Positions 46,808 to 59,900 of a stretch of DNA of 64,000 nucleotides are shown here, piece by piece. Source of the DNA: Aphelocoma coerulescens (lineage: Eukaryota > Chordata > Aves > Passeriformes > Corvidae). The notes beneath the pieces are model-generated. The model saw only the letters and a list, made by a program, of their open reading frames with translations. It did not search any database and was not told where the DNA came from. Position numbers and translations under genes: made by a program. Within the stretch, counting starts at the first letter, position 1, and each line of letters starts with the position of its first letter. Where the stretch lies: contig NC_091014.1 in NCBI RefSeq assembly GCF_041296385.1, forward strand, positions 9,957,578 through 10,021,577, written 5' to 3'.

Positions 46808-49800
46808 TTTTATAACCCAATGGCTTGCTCATTCCTCTGCTTTCTGAAAAACAGCCAGGGTGAAGATGTTTTAAAAATGAAAGATGAACAAGGGAAGAAA
46901 CATAGTAGCCTGTGGCTAGTGAATCACAGGCCATCCTACAGATCCTCTCTTCTGAACAGAGTCAAAGTTTATTGTGGTCCCAGAAGTTGGACGTTTTGGT
47001 CCTTTCAAAGTTCAGTTGCCACTTTTAGCTCAAACACTGAATTTAAGGGTGTGTGTTTCTGCCACAGTATTCTTGTTTTATAACATAGAATTTTGTGTAA
47101 ATTGGCTAAGAAAAAGATTCAAAGGAATGTTTTAAAGTTGAATATGTTACACTAATTGGGCATACACATACATATTCTACCATCTTTTTTTCACAACTTC
47201 AAAACTGGCTTCTGATATCAAGTAACACCTCAAAGCCTGCTGCTAATCTAATACTTGAGCATGATCTTCAAAACATGTCTCACAATTTTTTGATGAAGAT
47301 CAAATAAATATCTCACTTTCTCCATCACCAAAGAAGTAAAGTGGTTTGTGTAAGTACAAAAATACTGCAGATCATAAACTAGTGTCAAAGAGATAATCTT
47401 TTTAAGTTTTTTAATGATCAAAACTAAGTGCAATCTGGTAAAAATTCATCATATGGGTTCTAGCCTTGATGACTGCATTCTGTTTTTTCATTAATTGTCA
47501 GACTACAAAGGTCATCAGTTGCACTTCCATGCAGTGAAAAATAGCCACAGAGAAACGTTAGGTCCAAAATTATACACAAACTTTCACGCATTGTTCCATT
47601 TGCTTCATGGTACCCTAAAATCCACAAATCATCCCTGCTGAGCAAGGACAAGTCTGAAATCACTTATGTGTTGTCCCAAAGATCAGGCATTAAATAAAAA
47701 ATGAATACTTTAAAATTCAGTTTGATTAAAGCGTATGGACAATGTATTTCAGTCTTTGCTACTGAAAGACCTCAGCTTTGAGGAATTCTCTTAAAATTTG
47801 AGCAGATATCATTTGCATTCCTGTATACATCATTGTATACAAGAAGGTGCAAGTAAACAAGTCAGCTAAACCAAGCAGCATAAGGAATCACTCAGTAGTG
47901 AGTTATCTTGCTTGACAGGAAGAACATATAACTAGTATATGGATAGACAAAATAGCACAACAACTTCGATTGTGTTAATTCTGCCTGCCAAATTAGTTTT
48001 AAACTTATTTTATTTTTGGTTTATATTTCTGCAGTTGCAATACAAGGTAGCAGTTAGGACATGCCTGTACTAGACCCTGTGCCTCTGAGAGCCCTTATAA
48101 TCCAGGTATATAATGAAATTAGGACACTTTAGTGGTTACACAAATAGTGACTACTGTACATTCTTTCTTCAACTGTTGTTAATGAACTGTATAAAATTGT
48201 GTTTTAACTCTCTTTTCCTGAACTTTATGTTACTCCATTTAACTTAATCTTTGCCACAGTTTTAAGCAAATCGAGTATGGCAATATCAATTCCATACCAA
48301 CTATGTAAAAATTCAGTTTCTGAATTTTTTTAGCTTGAAAATTAATTTCTGTTATTCTAAAATTAATGGCTTCCTTGCCTGGAGATATGCTTAAATCTTA
48401 AAACTTGAGCAGTTCTAAGTCCTTCTGAAGTTGTGTAGGGAAATTCACTGTGGCTGTTTTGGCATTCTGGATTAAATAAATGCCAATCACTGTTTGAGGA
48501 TGTTTATTTTACCCACTTCCTTTCTGTCAGCTGGAAGTCAAGAAACCCAACAGTTCTTTGAAAGATGAGATTTAGAAGCTGTTCCAGTTTAAATGGTTCT
48601 GGGTTCATGTTCTTTTATTATTTCAGTCAAAATGTTAATAATGAAACCTCCGTATTAAATCTGTAACTGTGCTATCGGACACATGGTCGAAATTTTAATT
48701 GAAAACGTTATTCCTTTGTATAATGTAAAATGTACTGATTGAAAAAATATTTTTAAAATTTCATAAATTTCTAAACATGTCTATAATTATAATATACAGC
48801 ATACTGTCCCAAGTCTCTTTTTATCAGACTAGTTAGCAGGCTTAATTTGTTTGCCAAACCTGGAGTTCTGACAACTGTTTCCCATTTTGATTCAAAAACC
48901 TTCTTTTAAAATAAGGGATAAATGTAAAAAAAAAAAACCAAAACCCCATAAAACAAGAATATTTTTAATAAAAACTTTCAACAGAGCATGGGATGCTGTA
49001 GCTCCTGCTTTCAGGGCTTGGACAAAAAACTACTGCTCACTGTCACTCAGCCTCCAGACATAGTAATCATAGGTAAGGATAGATTTTCAGAACTTTCCAA
49101 ACTGGGAAAGTCTCTGTACTCAGCAAGCAAGGGAAAATGAGCATCTTACCTTTTGCCTTCATCCTCAAAGGAAGGAAGGTTTTTATCTGGATTCAGAGTA
49201 TTCAGAACCAGGCATGTGGCTCAGGAAGATGAACAAGCCTAAATCATAAGACCAATATCCCAAACAGATTGTGACTTTCTAAGGGATGTTTTTGCCTTTT
49301 CTGATAATGCTGCCACAACCTTTTACATAGAGTATTTAATGTTAATCATCCACCTTGAAAGAAAATAGCAAGGATAATGAGATCCACAAAGATCAAAGCA
49401 GGCGACAGTTGGTACAATTCTGCCAGAGAAACATGTCAAAGACATCTGGACATGAAGAAGTAACATATTAAACTTTATTTTAGCTCCACTAGAAATATGA
49501 AACAAAAAATTGTAGTTGCAGCAAAAACTCCTGAGTAGAAATAAGGAGGTGATACTATTTTTAATAATCTTACATTTCAAGATCAGTGAATGAAAAATTC
49601 AATGCACTGTTCAACATATTTTAATTATTACCTGGAATCATACAACAGGCTCACAGAGACACCTTAAACACTGATGAGGAGAGGGGTTCACAGCTTCTTA
49701 TCTAGTGGTGTGACTGAAAAACCATCCAAACAAACTTGTATTGAATTGTCTGAAGCCAGGTCTCTGATGAGACACAGAAGTAAGGTTTTAGGTTCTACAA

Positions 49801-50273
49801 AGAGCACTAACATAACTCAAAGAATCCTCAGATTGCTGAAGAAATGGAGATAAGGACACTGTAAAGGCTATATTCATTTTCAAAAAACAGAACATTTCTG
49901 GTATTATCAAAATGAATTATTTGAGAAATTACATGCCATTAATAAATTTGGCACAAGCAATAAATCCAGTGGCCATCCATCTTCCAGTTTATAATGTTAA
50001 GAATTCTGGGAATTCCAGTAGAATCTCCTGGGGAATGTCAGAAGGGCAAATTCAGTTACCCTGAGATTTCTTTCAGTAAGAAATCTTACACTCTTACCCT
50101 TTATTTCTGCTTAACATCAACACATACACAGACAAAAAGATTTTTCTTGAATTTTGGAAAACATTAAAGACTAATATTTGCTTCTAGGCAGCTGCATTAC
50201 TCAGAAGTCATATCTATGTCTCTTTTTATGCCTTTTCCACATCCCAGAGATGCCAGTATGCAGCCCAAAACTC

Positions 50274-50317
50274 AGCAGTCAGTAGCCCACAGTCCAGCAG
50301 TCAGTGGCCCAGCAGAC
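50274..50317. repeat. 22-bp imperfect tandem duplication
   Basis: The unit AGCAGTCAGTAGCCCACAG (plus TCC) is followed by AGCAGTCAGTGGCCCAGCAG (plus AC). A partial third similarity lies just upstream (GCCAGTATGCAGCCC). Confidence 0.7.
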
Positions 50318-53062
50318 TGTGTCCCAGAAGTGCAGTCTAACAAATATCTACTTAGAGAAAGTACTAAATTAATCACTGCAATGCTTTCTTTAGAGCTTTT
50401 AACGATTGGGAAAACAAAATTGAAAATTTATTTGGTGGTTTATTTTGATGCTTTTTTTTCCCTGCTCTTTTTAAAAGACATGTTTTACTTTAAATAAAGA
50501 ATCCTATGGTCTGTGTTAAGAATACAGAAACATTCTTTGAAAAAATCTTTCCGGTTTGACAATCTCAGCTTGTAAAAGTAAAGTACAGCATTTAATGATG
50601 CACACATCCACCTCTTTCCCTTGACACTTATAAACCTGTGATCTATTAGTTCATGCATTAAGGCAACAAAAGATATTAGTTTCTAGATATGTGCATCTTA
50701 ACTTTCTCTTTTATTATTCATTAAATTTCATTTTCCTTCCACCCAGCCAGTCTCCTTTCTTGATTATGATGGACTCCTGCAGTGCTGTGAAAATGTTAAC
50801 ACAAAAAAATATGTCATTGCATGAGTAATATTTTGTAATTAATTGAAAATTTTTTATATGATCTATGATTTTTTTACAGTTCAACTACAGCTTCATGTGA
50901 AATGAAACCTACACTCTGAAGGCATAAGACAGAGGAATGATAGACCATTTTTCTTGAGAGGTTCTATATTTAAAATTCTGGTAGAAGTTGTTGCTCACAG
51001 GTTGTACTTATCTGTTACTGAAAAGGAGGAAACAGAAGCAAATTTGAATCTACCTATTCACCAAAGACTTTGAGATCTCTGTCTTGAATGATAGTAATCA
51101 GAAACATATGTAGGATAAGCATAAAGGGTAATTTGTGACCAAGTGTTCAATAAAAAAAGGTAACTCATAAGATCAACTTTCATGATTCATGCCACTGGAT
51201 GTGCAAAAGTCCCTTAAGCAGCTATCCTTAGTACAGAATATACTGAAAATACCTTTTTTTTTTTACAGGAACAATAATCTCATATTTTTCTTCTGTGTCT
51301 TTCTTTTTCATCAGTTCTAGACAAGCTAGTATCAGATTTTCCCAGTTACTGTAAGAAAATAATATAAGAAATAAATAGTAGGCAAGTATTAACCAAACTT
51401 TTTCACAGTGACTACAAGGTACCTAACCTGCAACTGAACCCTTCCATGCCACCTCTATCTGTCTGTACCTCTCTTGGTTGTCAACAGTATGGAGTACCAA
51501 AGCATCGCAAATGCTTTGCACCAATCAAGGGAGCATTGCATGTGAACCAAAATGAGAATAATTTTGTCTCTGTCACTGAACTGTTTCTTTCTGCTCCTTG
51601 CCTGTAATGCAATTTTTTGACACAGTGGAAGTTTCTAGGGACAGCTAAACAGACTGGTTTGGTCTCTGATCTCCTGCAGTTGGTTCCCTCACTTCCCTAT
51701 AATGCCAAACAGCAGCAGGCATTGAGCTATTTCTTTGTGTTCATGCTTGCCAGGAGTTTTTCCTAGGATATAGTGTACTTCAAGAAAATTTCTGGATATT
51801 TCAGACAATCTTAAAAATATATATTATTATAATATATCTTAAAAAAGAATATTTATGACTGTCTTATGATGGCAGCCAAACACAAATGCAAATCCTAAAT
51901 CCTAAAATGGTGGGCTAATCACTGTTCCCACAGGTCTAGATCAAGCAGGGATCCTGTTAAAGCCAAAGTAGGAGACTGACCACACTGCCTCACAGGCCAC
52001 TTCACCAAGAGGTGACTTACTCAAACTGTATTAATTGGTGTGAAAGTTAGGGCTGTGAGGCACTGTAGGAACAGATGATAAATAAACAGGGTGATACAGG
52101 AAAAGTGCAGAGAGGTTGAAGCTCCCATAAAGTACTACAGCAATGGCTTCTTGAATAAAAATTGTACATTAACAGTCTTCCCAAATCCCTGGGTAGATAG
52201 GGTCTCACTGCCTGGAGCTACTGCCCTGAGCTCAAGAACTTGCTATTATGGAGGGACAGTACTTTACCACAGTCCAGAGGAGAACACATTACTGGAGGCA
52301 CACTTGTCCAGCTGGTTGCTCTTTGTAAGTCTGCAAGGACTTCTTCTTCTTTGCCAGTGTCAGCCTGTAAATGACAGCATTTCCTGCTGAGAGCTTGTGT
52401 TTGGGTATGTACAAGGGTTGAGTGTGTCACATTTGCTGTGATGGTGATGTGCTGTATTTTTCTTTTTCACGGAGGTACATAGGAAGTGTCTGGATAGCAC
52501 AAAGTGTACAGAAGTTATCATTTGGTCCAACCAGAACTGTTTTGGAGCATCAGGCAGCTATGCAACATATGCTGTAGCCTGAACAATCTGGCCCAGTAGG
52601 AAAGTGATCTTTTTCTGACCTGTTTTATCTAGTCCCGAAAGAAAGAAAGAAAAGAAATGGTCATGTTTACCTCATATGGTCTGCCATTTCAAGGCAAGCA
52701 GCAATCATAGGATTTTCTTAATCAAGACAATAATATTCTTTCTGCTATCATTACACCTTCTCTCTTTTTGTTTGTCCAGAGTTATTGAAAGGCTTTTCTT
52801 TTCATAGTTGGGGTTTTTGTTGCTGTTTTGGTTTATTTTCCCAGTTCAATCTAACTGGAAAATCCTTTTTTTCAAGGTTGTCTCTAAGCAACTGTGTATT
52901 AAACACATCAGAGAAACAGGTTTGCATCCCTTAATCAAAGCACATAATGACACACAGCTTTCTCTTGTGAGCACAGTGCAAATCAAATCACTTTATACAC
53001 TAATATTTGTGTAGTTCAGATTCTCTCTGTCTTGGAGAGACAACCCTGATCTGCTTGCCTGT

Positions 53063-53170
53063 TAAAAATAAACATAAAAAAATTAAAATAATAAAGTAAT
53101 AAAGTAAAAAGTAAAAAATAAAGTAATAAAAAATAAGACCCAAACCAACAAGCAGAAAAGTAAAAGAAAA
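53063..53170. repeat. A-rich low-complexity stretch
   Basis: Runs such as AATAATAAAGTAATAAAGTA and AAAAAGTAAAAAATAAAGTA form an A-rich, weakly periodic tract. It could be a decayed poly(A) tail of a retroposon, but no element body is visible beside it. Confidence 0.75.
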
Positions 53171-53200
53171 AATGAACACTTTTGATATAGCCTGAGTGAG

Positions 53201-53232
53201 TCACAAGGAAGAACAGTCACATGGAAGAACAG
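53201..53232. repeat. 16-bp tandem duplication
   Basis: TCACAAGGAAGAACAG is followed directly by TCACATGGAAGAACAG (one mismatch) and then by a partial TCACA. Confidence 0.88.
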
Positions 53233-54514
53233 TCACACTGCCCTGGCAGCCATTACCTTGCTGTCTTTGTGCACCATCTAGAAACAGAGAAATGCAAACC
53301 ATGACCAGAGCAGCAGTGCACATATCTAGCAATAATCTCTTTACAGATGTTCTTCACAAGTGTATCAGTACCTATGACAGGGTCACGGGTACAGCTATAC
53401 CCATGCATAGCTATGATTTCAGTTATATGTAATATATAACATTTATTATACATCTCCAGTGCTAACAGTGGTTAACTAAAATTTGTGCGAGTGATTGTGA
53501 CAGGGTCAACGATGTTTTTCAGTTCAGCCATAATAGAACCCATAAGTTTAGCAAAGGGTGAAGATTTTTTGAATAAAAAAGTACTTAAAAGTGCTTTTGG
53601 TGCAGTTAATATTCCCTTTCATTACTGTTCTTTCCTGTTTCCTGATATTGATTTACATCTTTAGTGACCCTCATTTGGTACAAGTCAGCTATTTTTTGCT
53701 GCAGCTGTCACTTTACAGAAACTGTGGGTTGCACATCACAGATGAATCACTTTTCCAAGTTATCTATACACTGCAACTTAAAGTCATATCAGGCAGAGAA
53801 GGATACATAGGAAATAGACTTCAGGACTCAAAAAAGTCTTTAGGTTCCTGTCACTGCACATAGATGTCATGTTGATATATCTGACACTTTATTTCAGATA
53901 CAATGACTCTTCTGCCTGGAAACCTTTTCTTCATAATGTAGCTCAGCTTGGCAGCTCAGAAAACTCAGGCTGTTTGCACTAAAAAGGGCATAAGATGCTC
54001 TAGCAAATCTTAAGAGTCACAGCAGGTAATGGTGAACTTCAAAACTTTCAGCATTTGGCTTTGATTGAGGTAAGAATCAAACAGCCTGGGTAGGTAACAA
54101 CCAGTCTGACATCTTGAGTTAAGAGTTTTGAGGTTTGGAGTCTCCGTTTTCAAGCTTTCTCAAAATATTTTTATCCTTTTGCTGTGTTCCTGGCAGAAAG
54201 TTGCAGAAGAACAAGCTCTATTGGTGCAAATGCCAAGGCATCTGTGGTTTCTTTGCTACGAAATATTATTGAGGCCAAAATATTACATGATTTAAAACAA
54301 GACTAGACATTTATATACAAAGCAGAAAAAATCAGTGATCCTTCTAAAAATTAGACCTAGTATTCTGTAACATACAAAAAACTTGTATGAAAAAGGTGAC
54401 TCATAATGAATGGCATAAACGATTGCTTTATAAAAAGTGATCAGCAAGAGTTGCCAAAGGAGCCAATAGGATATACCACTAGGTTATACAGTAAATACCC
54501 TACTGCACCCCTCT

Positions 54515-54640
54515 TTTTTCTTTTTCTTTTTCTTTTTCTTTTTCTTTTTCTTTTTCTTTTTCTTTTTCTTTTTCTTTTTCTTTTTCTTTTTCTTTTTCTT
54601 TTTCTTTTTCTTTTTCTTTTTCTTTTTCTTTTTCTTTTTC
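54515..54640 (+). repeat. TTTTTC hexanucleotide array, 21 copies
   Basis: A perfect 126-bp hexamer array. The pyrimidine-only tract runs from 54508 to 54642. Open frames across it on both strands (Phe-Leu, or Lys and Glu-Lys repeats) are artefacts of the repeat. Confidence 0.98.
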
Positions 54641-56864
54641 CTGAAGACGTTTAAAAGATTGTTGGAATAGTTTCCCACCAACATTCATGTGTAAGTAACA
54701 CTAATTAATGGAGAAGGTGAGTGGGAAGAGTTAAGTAGAAAAGGACACATCATCTTCACAAGGCCACGGCAGATCCATCATCAAAAATCCAAATGAACTT
54801 TGCTTAGGAATATTCCCTGAAAGCTTTACTCTAGGAAAACTTCAAATATGAAAAAATTTAGGAAAAAGAATGCACATAAATAAACAGATACTGTTCAAAT
54901 AACCTCCCTCAATTAAAAAAAAAAAAAAAACCAAAACAAAAACCACTCAGAATTTATTCAGTTCTAGTCCCTTGCTTTCTTTGGGCACCATGTAAGCATG
55001 AGTTCTTTCTTCACTGTGTTAAATACTTTCTCTTTTTTTAAGCCTCTAATATGTTATGTCACATATCAATCCAAATATCAATGACAACAGAAACAAATCT
55101 TCAGAGGTACATAATGAAATCATCACTATATGGCTCTTACCTTGTAATAATGAAGAGCCCAAAAACTGGATTAGTAAAAAAACTTTCTAAAATTGTCAGG
55201 TGCTACAGAAAGGGATAACCTGGGGAGTTCAGAATGGTCAACTTTGTCTTTCTCTAATGAGTCAGCAAAGGAACCAGCTCTGTCAGTGTAAGGTTAGAAA
55301 TTTCTGCATTTTGGTGATAATTCAGACCTAGGCTATCATTTAGACTGTGTCCTGTGTTGAGAGAGAGTTCAGTGTGAGATTGTTTCTTACCCCATTTTTC
55401 ACCTGCAGCTGCTGGGAACAACACAGGGCCTGTTTTTCTGTAGACAAGTCCCTATATGCAGCAACTCTGTGCAAAGCTGTAAAGAGAGAAGCGGCCACAG
55501 AGCCCCTCTTCTCTCTCCTTCTTGAGACATCACCAAAGTCTGCATACCTGTCCCTTTATGGTGACATATAGACACTTTACATTGTTTACTGAGGAAAAAG
55601 TCTATGATTATGATAGATGCAAACACTGCTTTTCTAGAAAAGGGGCTTGAAATGGAAACTGTTCATAGATGCTACAGAAATCAGAGCTGGAGACACTTGG
55701 GTGCAAAATGGCAGATTAAAGTCTCCATAAACTGTATTCATTTTCCTGCTAGTAATTTTCTTTCTGTTTTCTATCTTCTCATTTTTTGATTGTCAGCTCC
55801 ACAATGAAATTTCTGGTCGATTTAAACAAATAATTGGATTAATTTAGAGGCACAAAAATCCAGGATGAATATCCAGAAAAACTACTGAGAGCAAACCAAG
55901 TAATCAGCAAAGTCTCCCAAGGGACGCTGTAGAAACTCTGTTACTTGGGGCTCTTAAATTAAAAGGTACTCTGGGGAACAGTTCTGGGAGATGGGCTTAA
56001 TAACTTACTGGGACTTTCTATCATTAAGCCTGGAAAGACAATCATTATCACCCAGAGCAGGAGCACGGTTCATTTAAGTTTACAACAAAAGCTGAAGTAC
56101 CTACCTATGTGACATAATGCTGATGAAACAGAAAACACCACCAGACATGGAGGAAGCCCCAACTCTCCTCTAAAGAGTGTGAGAAGAAAGGTGCAAGATG
56201 AAGTTTTGTTCTTTTCACTGGCCTGTGTCGTTCCTGTGCACCTCATGTGCAGATTGACCTGAGGGTTTTGGCAGTTACATTCCATTTATCTTCGCGAGCA
56301 CAAGAGGATGCATGTCCATATCGTTATATTTTCATGCTCCTAAAATAGGTAGCACATTTTATATCAGTGATTTATAGCCAGTCCAGCAGGCTGAAAGACG
56401 CACTGCAAAATAATGCTAAAGAAAACAGTGGAAAAAAAAGATGAGATATGAAACCAGCTTTGTAAGTGAAAGTTCCAGAGTAGACATTTATGTTTTCAAA
56501 TCTATGAGTCACATTTTTCTACTCTGCTGTACTATACCCTCTTCAGATTTAGGCTTTTCATCCAGGACAGCTGATGCTGGGGAGATTGACAACATCTGAT
56601 ATCAGCTGACAAAACGTGGCAGGATCCACTTCCAAGACAGAACTCCCTTGTTTTGTCTACTTTAAAGAACTTTCAGGTATTTCTGGACTAAGACGAGTGG
56701 ATAGGGATTTGGTTTAACATTAGAATAATACAACTGTCACAGCTTTTGTAGACCTCATAAATCAGTTAAGCATAGGTCCACAAAGACATGTAAGAGCTTC
56801 ACTTCTATAATTTCAGACAGACTTAACTCTCTAACACCCTGAAGGATCAAATATTAATTACTTT

Positions 56865-56935
56865 GTGCCTAATTCTATATGCAGAATGGGAATAGTAGTA
56901 CTTCCCACCTCACAGGATATAAATACATCAAGATT
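56865..56935 (+). repeat. MIR/CORE-SINE-like remnant
   Basis: GTGCCTAATTCTATATGCAG, AATGGGAATAGTAGTACTTC and CCACCTCACAGGAT follow the MIR 3' part (GCCTCAGTTTC..CTGTAAAATGGGAATAATAGTACCTACCTCACAGG). It is the best of the MIR-like matches in the window. Confidence 0.5.
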
Positions 56936-59900
56936 TAAGACATTTCAGCCTTGTGTCAATAAACCCATATAGTCCCTAAACTAGCTTGGTTGTGCAGTGC
57001 GTGCTGACAGTAACACACCAAAATCTCTAGCCCAGTGACTCTAATTCTGCATTGCAAATTGTGATAACAGACTCATTTAACTCAAGAAGAATTTTACTTA
57101 GACACTGTCATGTTCTTACCATACTACAGAAATACTAAGCAAGACTTAAAGAAGATTTAAAGCAGAAAATACTTCATTTTGAATGACTCATATAAAATTT
57201 AAAAAAAAATTAAAATGTCTTAAAGTAATGAGTTAGTCAACCCTGAATCCTGCACTAATTATAGCTACCTACCACTACAAATTCTACTGCGTCCAGGTAC
57301 CATGTATAAAGTACATAATGTCTATTTTGATTTGATTACAGTTCAATTTTCTACCTTAATTATAACAGGCAGGGTTAATCTGACAGATAAAAAGCTCTAT
57401 GCAAAGTAATTTTATATAGGGGATTTAATTAAGCCTAAGGAATAGTGTTTTAGTTAGCTACATAAGATTTACTGGAGTTGGAAAGCCATAAACTGACTGG
57501 TGCCAGAAGCTGTGTGGTATTTGTATTGTTATCAGGAAAGAAGGGCATGGTATTTGTTTTGCAACAAATCCTCACTGAAATGCAAAGTAACCCAAAAATC
57601 TGTGCAATTCTGATTCCATACCTTGCCTAGAAAGATCCAGCTACAAAAACCTCTCCTGACTGGGGGGACTTACTGCAGTGAGGAGACAAGAGAACAAGAG
57701 AAGGCAGATTTGGCATGTGAGTGTTAATTGTTAACCTGCCAAATGGTGCTCAGCGAAAAAAAGTCCAGACACAATTTAGGGTATACCTTGCATTAGGGAC
57801 TATTCAGAATAAGCAGTATGGAAAAACTTGCTGTGTTGGTTTTGGCTGAAGAGAACCCATCCCTAGCCACATGGATGTGATCTGAGCTGCTTCACTTGCT
57901 CAGAGAGCCCAAGAACAGACCTTGGCCCATTGTCCTTAAAACCATGAATGTATCTTCTAGATGTGCTCTCTGCCTCCTGTCTCCCCTTCACTGAGCCTGG
58001 GTAAAAGGTGGTGACAGTAAGAGCATGTTGCCAAGTAAACCTGGCTCTTGTGAGGTTTTGGCAAGAGAGAAAACTGGCAGCAGTGGCAATCCTGACTTCA
58101 TTGCCATTATCCTTTCTTGCAGACCAGGTGCCCTCTCTGTCAGCAGCCCACTGCAGACTTGCAGACATGCTTCCCTGCTATAGATCCTCAGAAGATACTC
58201 ACAAGACCTGTTAGCCTCTCCCTGTTTTCTCAACATCTCTCTTTCCAGAGTTCCCAGAAGCCCAATGCAGGTGCACTCATTCCCCATCACTCCTGGGGAC
58301 TACTGACACCTACTCCACTACAGAGCTCTTCAGCAAGGAACAGGACACCTGGAAGACATTAGTCAATAATTTTTAAGGGTCTGGAGAGCCGGAAGAACTG
58401 GTAGTTCTGGTATCTTTTGAATACAGCAAACGGGTTTTTGCACAGGTTTGCTAGAGGCTTAAAAAACACTAACAGTTTAGCAGTTGTGCCTCAGGCTAGG
58501 GTGAAATACAGCAAGTACAGTCAGCTATTAAACTTATCAGTGCACCTATCTGCTGTTACCAGGTGTGTTTTTCAAGCAAAACTTAACAACAAAATGCTTG
58601 AAGGCTACTCATTAAACTCACAGAAGCAGCCTTGACCTGACCACAGAAGCCACATTTTTGCTCCAGAGGTTGAATTTTACATCCAGTAATGAAAAAGGAG
58701 ATATTTTTGAAATTATTATCCAAGTATTCTCCTGCTTAGGAAACATCCTTCTGTGGACAATAAAGAACTGTTTGAAAACACTTCCTGAAATATTTCCATG
58801 TAAAAATGAAATGCATTCAGAAGAACTTCAGACATTCTGGACTGACACAGGGACAAACTGCAGCCACATCAATTTCAGCTGCCACCATGGTAGATATCAT
58901 TGCTGAAGTCTAGCATTTGGAGTAGATATTTATAAGATCCAAGTATGTCTGAAGGAAATTAGATATTTCAGTAGGTAAACTATGACTTATTTTGCAGCAG
59001 ATACTAAGAAAACCCTGTTTCTTGTGTGTCATCTTTAATAAAAAAAATAAATCTTGACTGAAATATCAGAAAAGAGCTCAGGGGAAATGTTTGCAGAGCC
59101 TTTTCATTGATGACCTAACTAAATTGTCTTTGAATGATCAAATTTTTTTAAATGAAAATTACCTGTAATTTCATTGGTTTACATTACTCCTAATTTCCTT
59201 TCCTCAACATGGCATGTAAATCTGATGGCAGGAGATGTCACATTCACTATCCTTACACATAAGAGGAGATACACAAACAAATTGCAAAGTGATTCATAGT
59301 TCTATTGAGTGAAAGATATGCAATATAAAGAAGATATTATATTCTACTGTGATCCTTACCAAATGTAACTTCCAGGAATGATGTCACTCTTTTATCCGGA
59401 AGATCTTGGCTGACCTGGTAATGCCATTTCTGGAAATCTAAAAGTAGAGTACAACATGCAAGACAACAAACAACTCAGCAGGGTTTGACGGGTTTGTGAT
59501 AAAGTGGATAGATCATGCATAATTCCAGTCTATTTCCTGCCAAATATTAAGTCATATTGATGTTAGGTAAGATACAACAATGGATTTTTAACTCATTGCT
59601 TCAGAGGATTATTGTACAAGTTGTGTGTTTGTGGGAAATTTTGTTCTTGTGAAACCTGTGGTAATGATCACACCAGACACTATTAGTGAATTCTGCCCTG
59701 TCCAAATGGTTCTGAGCTGAGTCTTCTACTCTACAAACAAGCAAAATTGTTTAGGAATGTAATTCTGTGGTGTGTTTCACGTTTGTACTGTCTTTAGATT
59801 GAACAACTATGAGTACATAGAGCACAAATTATAAATAAAAATAATGTTGGAGCAGCAAGGTATCTGTGTTACTGTCACTGACAGTGACCACTGCTAGGGT

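Larger units (their letters stand above)
46814..54507. other. Intergenic stretch, no gene recognised
   Basis: AT-rich sequence containing a 22-bp imperfect tandem duplication (50274-50317), a T-run near 51255-51265, A-rich DNA at 53063-53170 and a 16-bp tandem duplication (53201-53232). No transposon could be named. Its ORFs are below 100 codons. Confidence 0.7.

Noticed and set aside
54406..54688. Phe-Leu, poly-Lys and Lys-Glu ORFs
   Set aside because: They are translations of the TTTTTC array in three frames.
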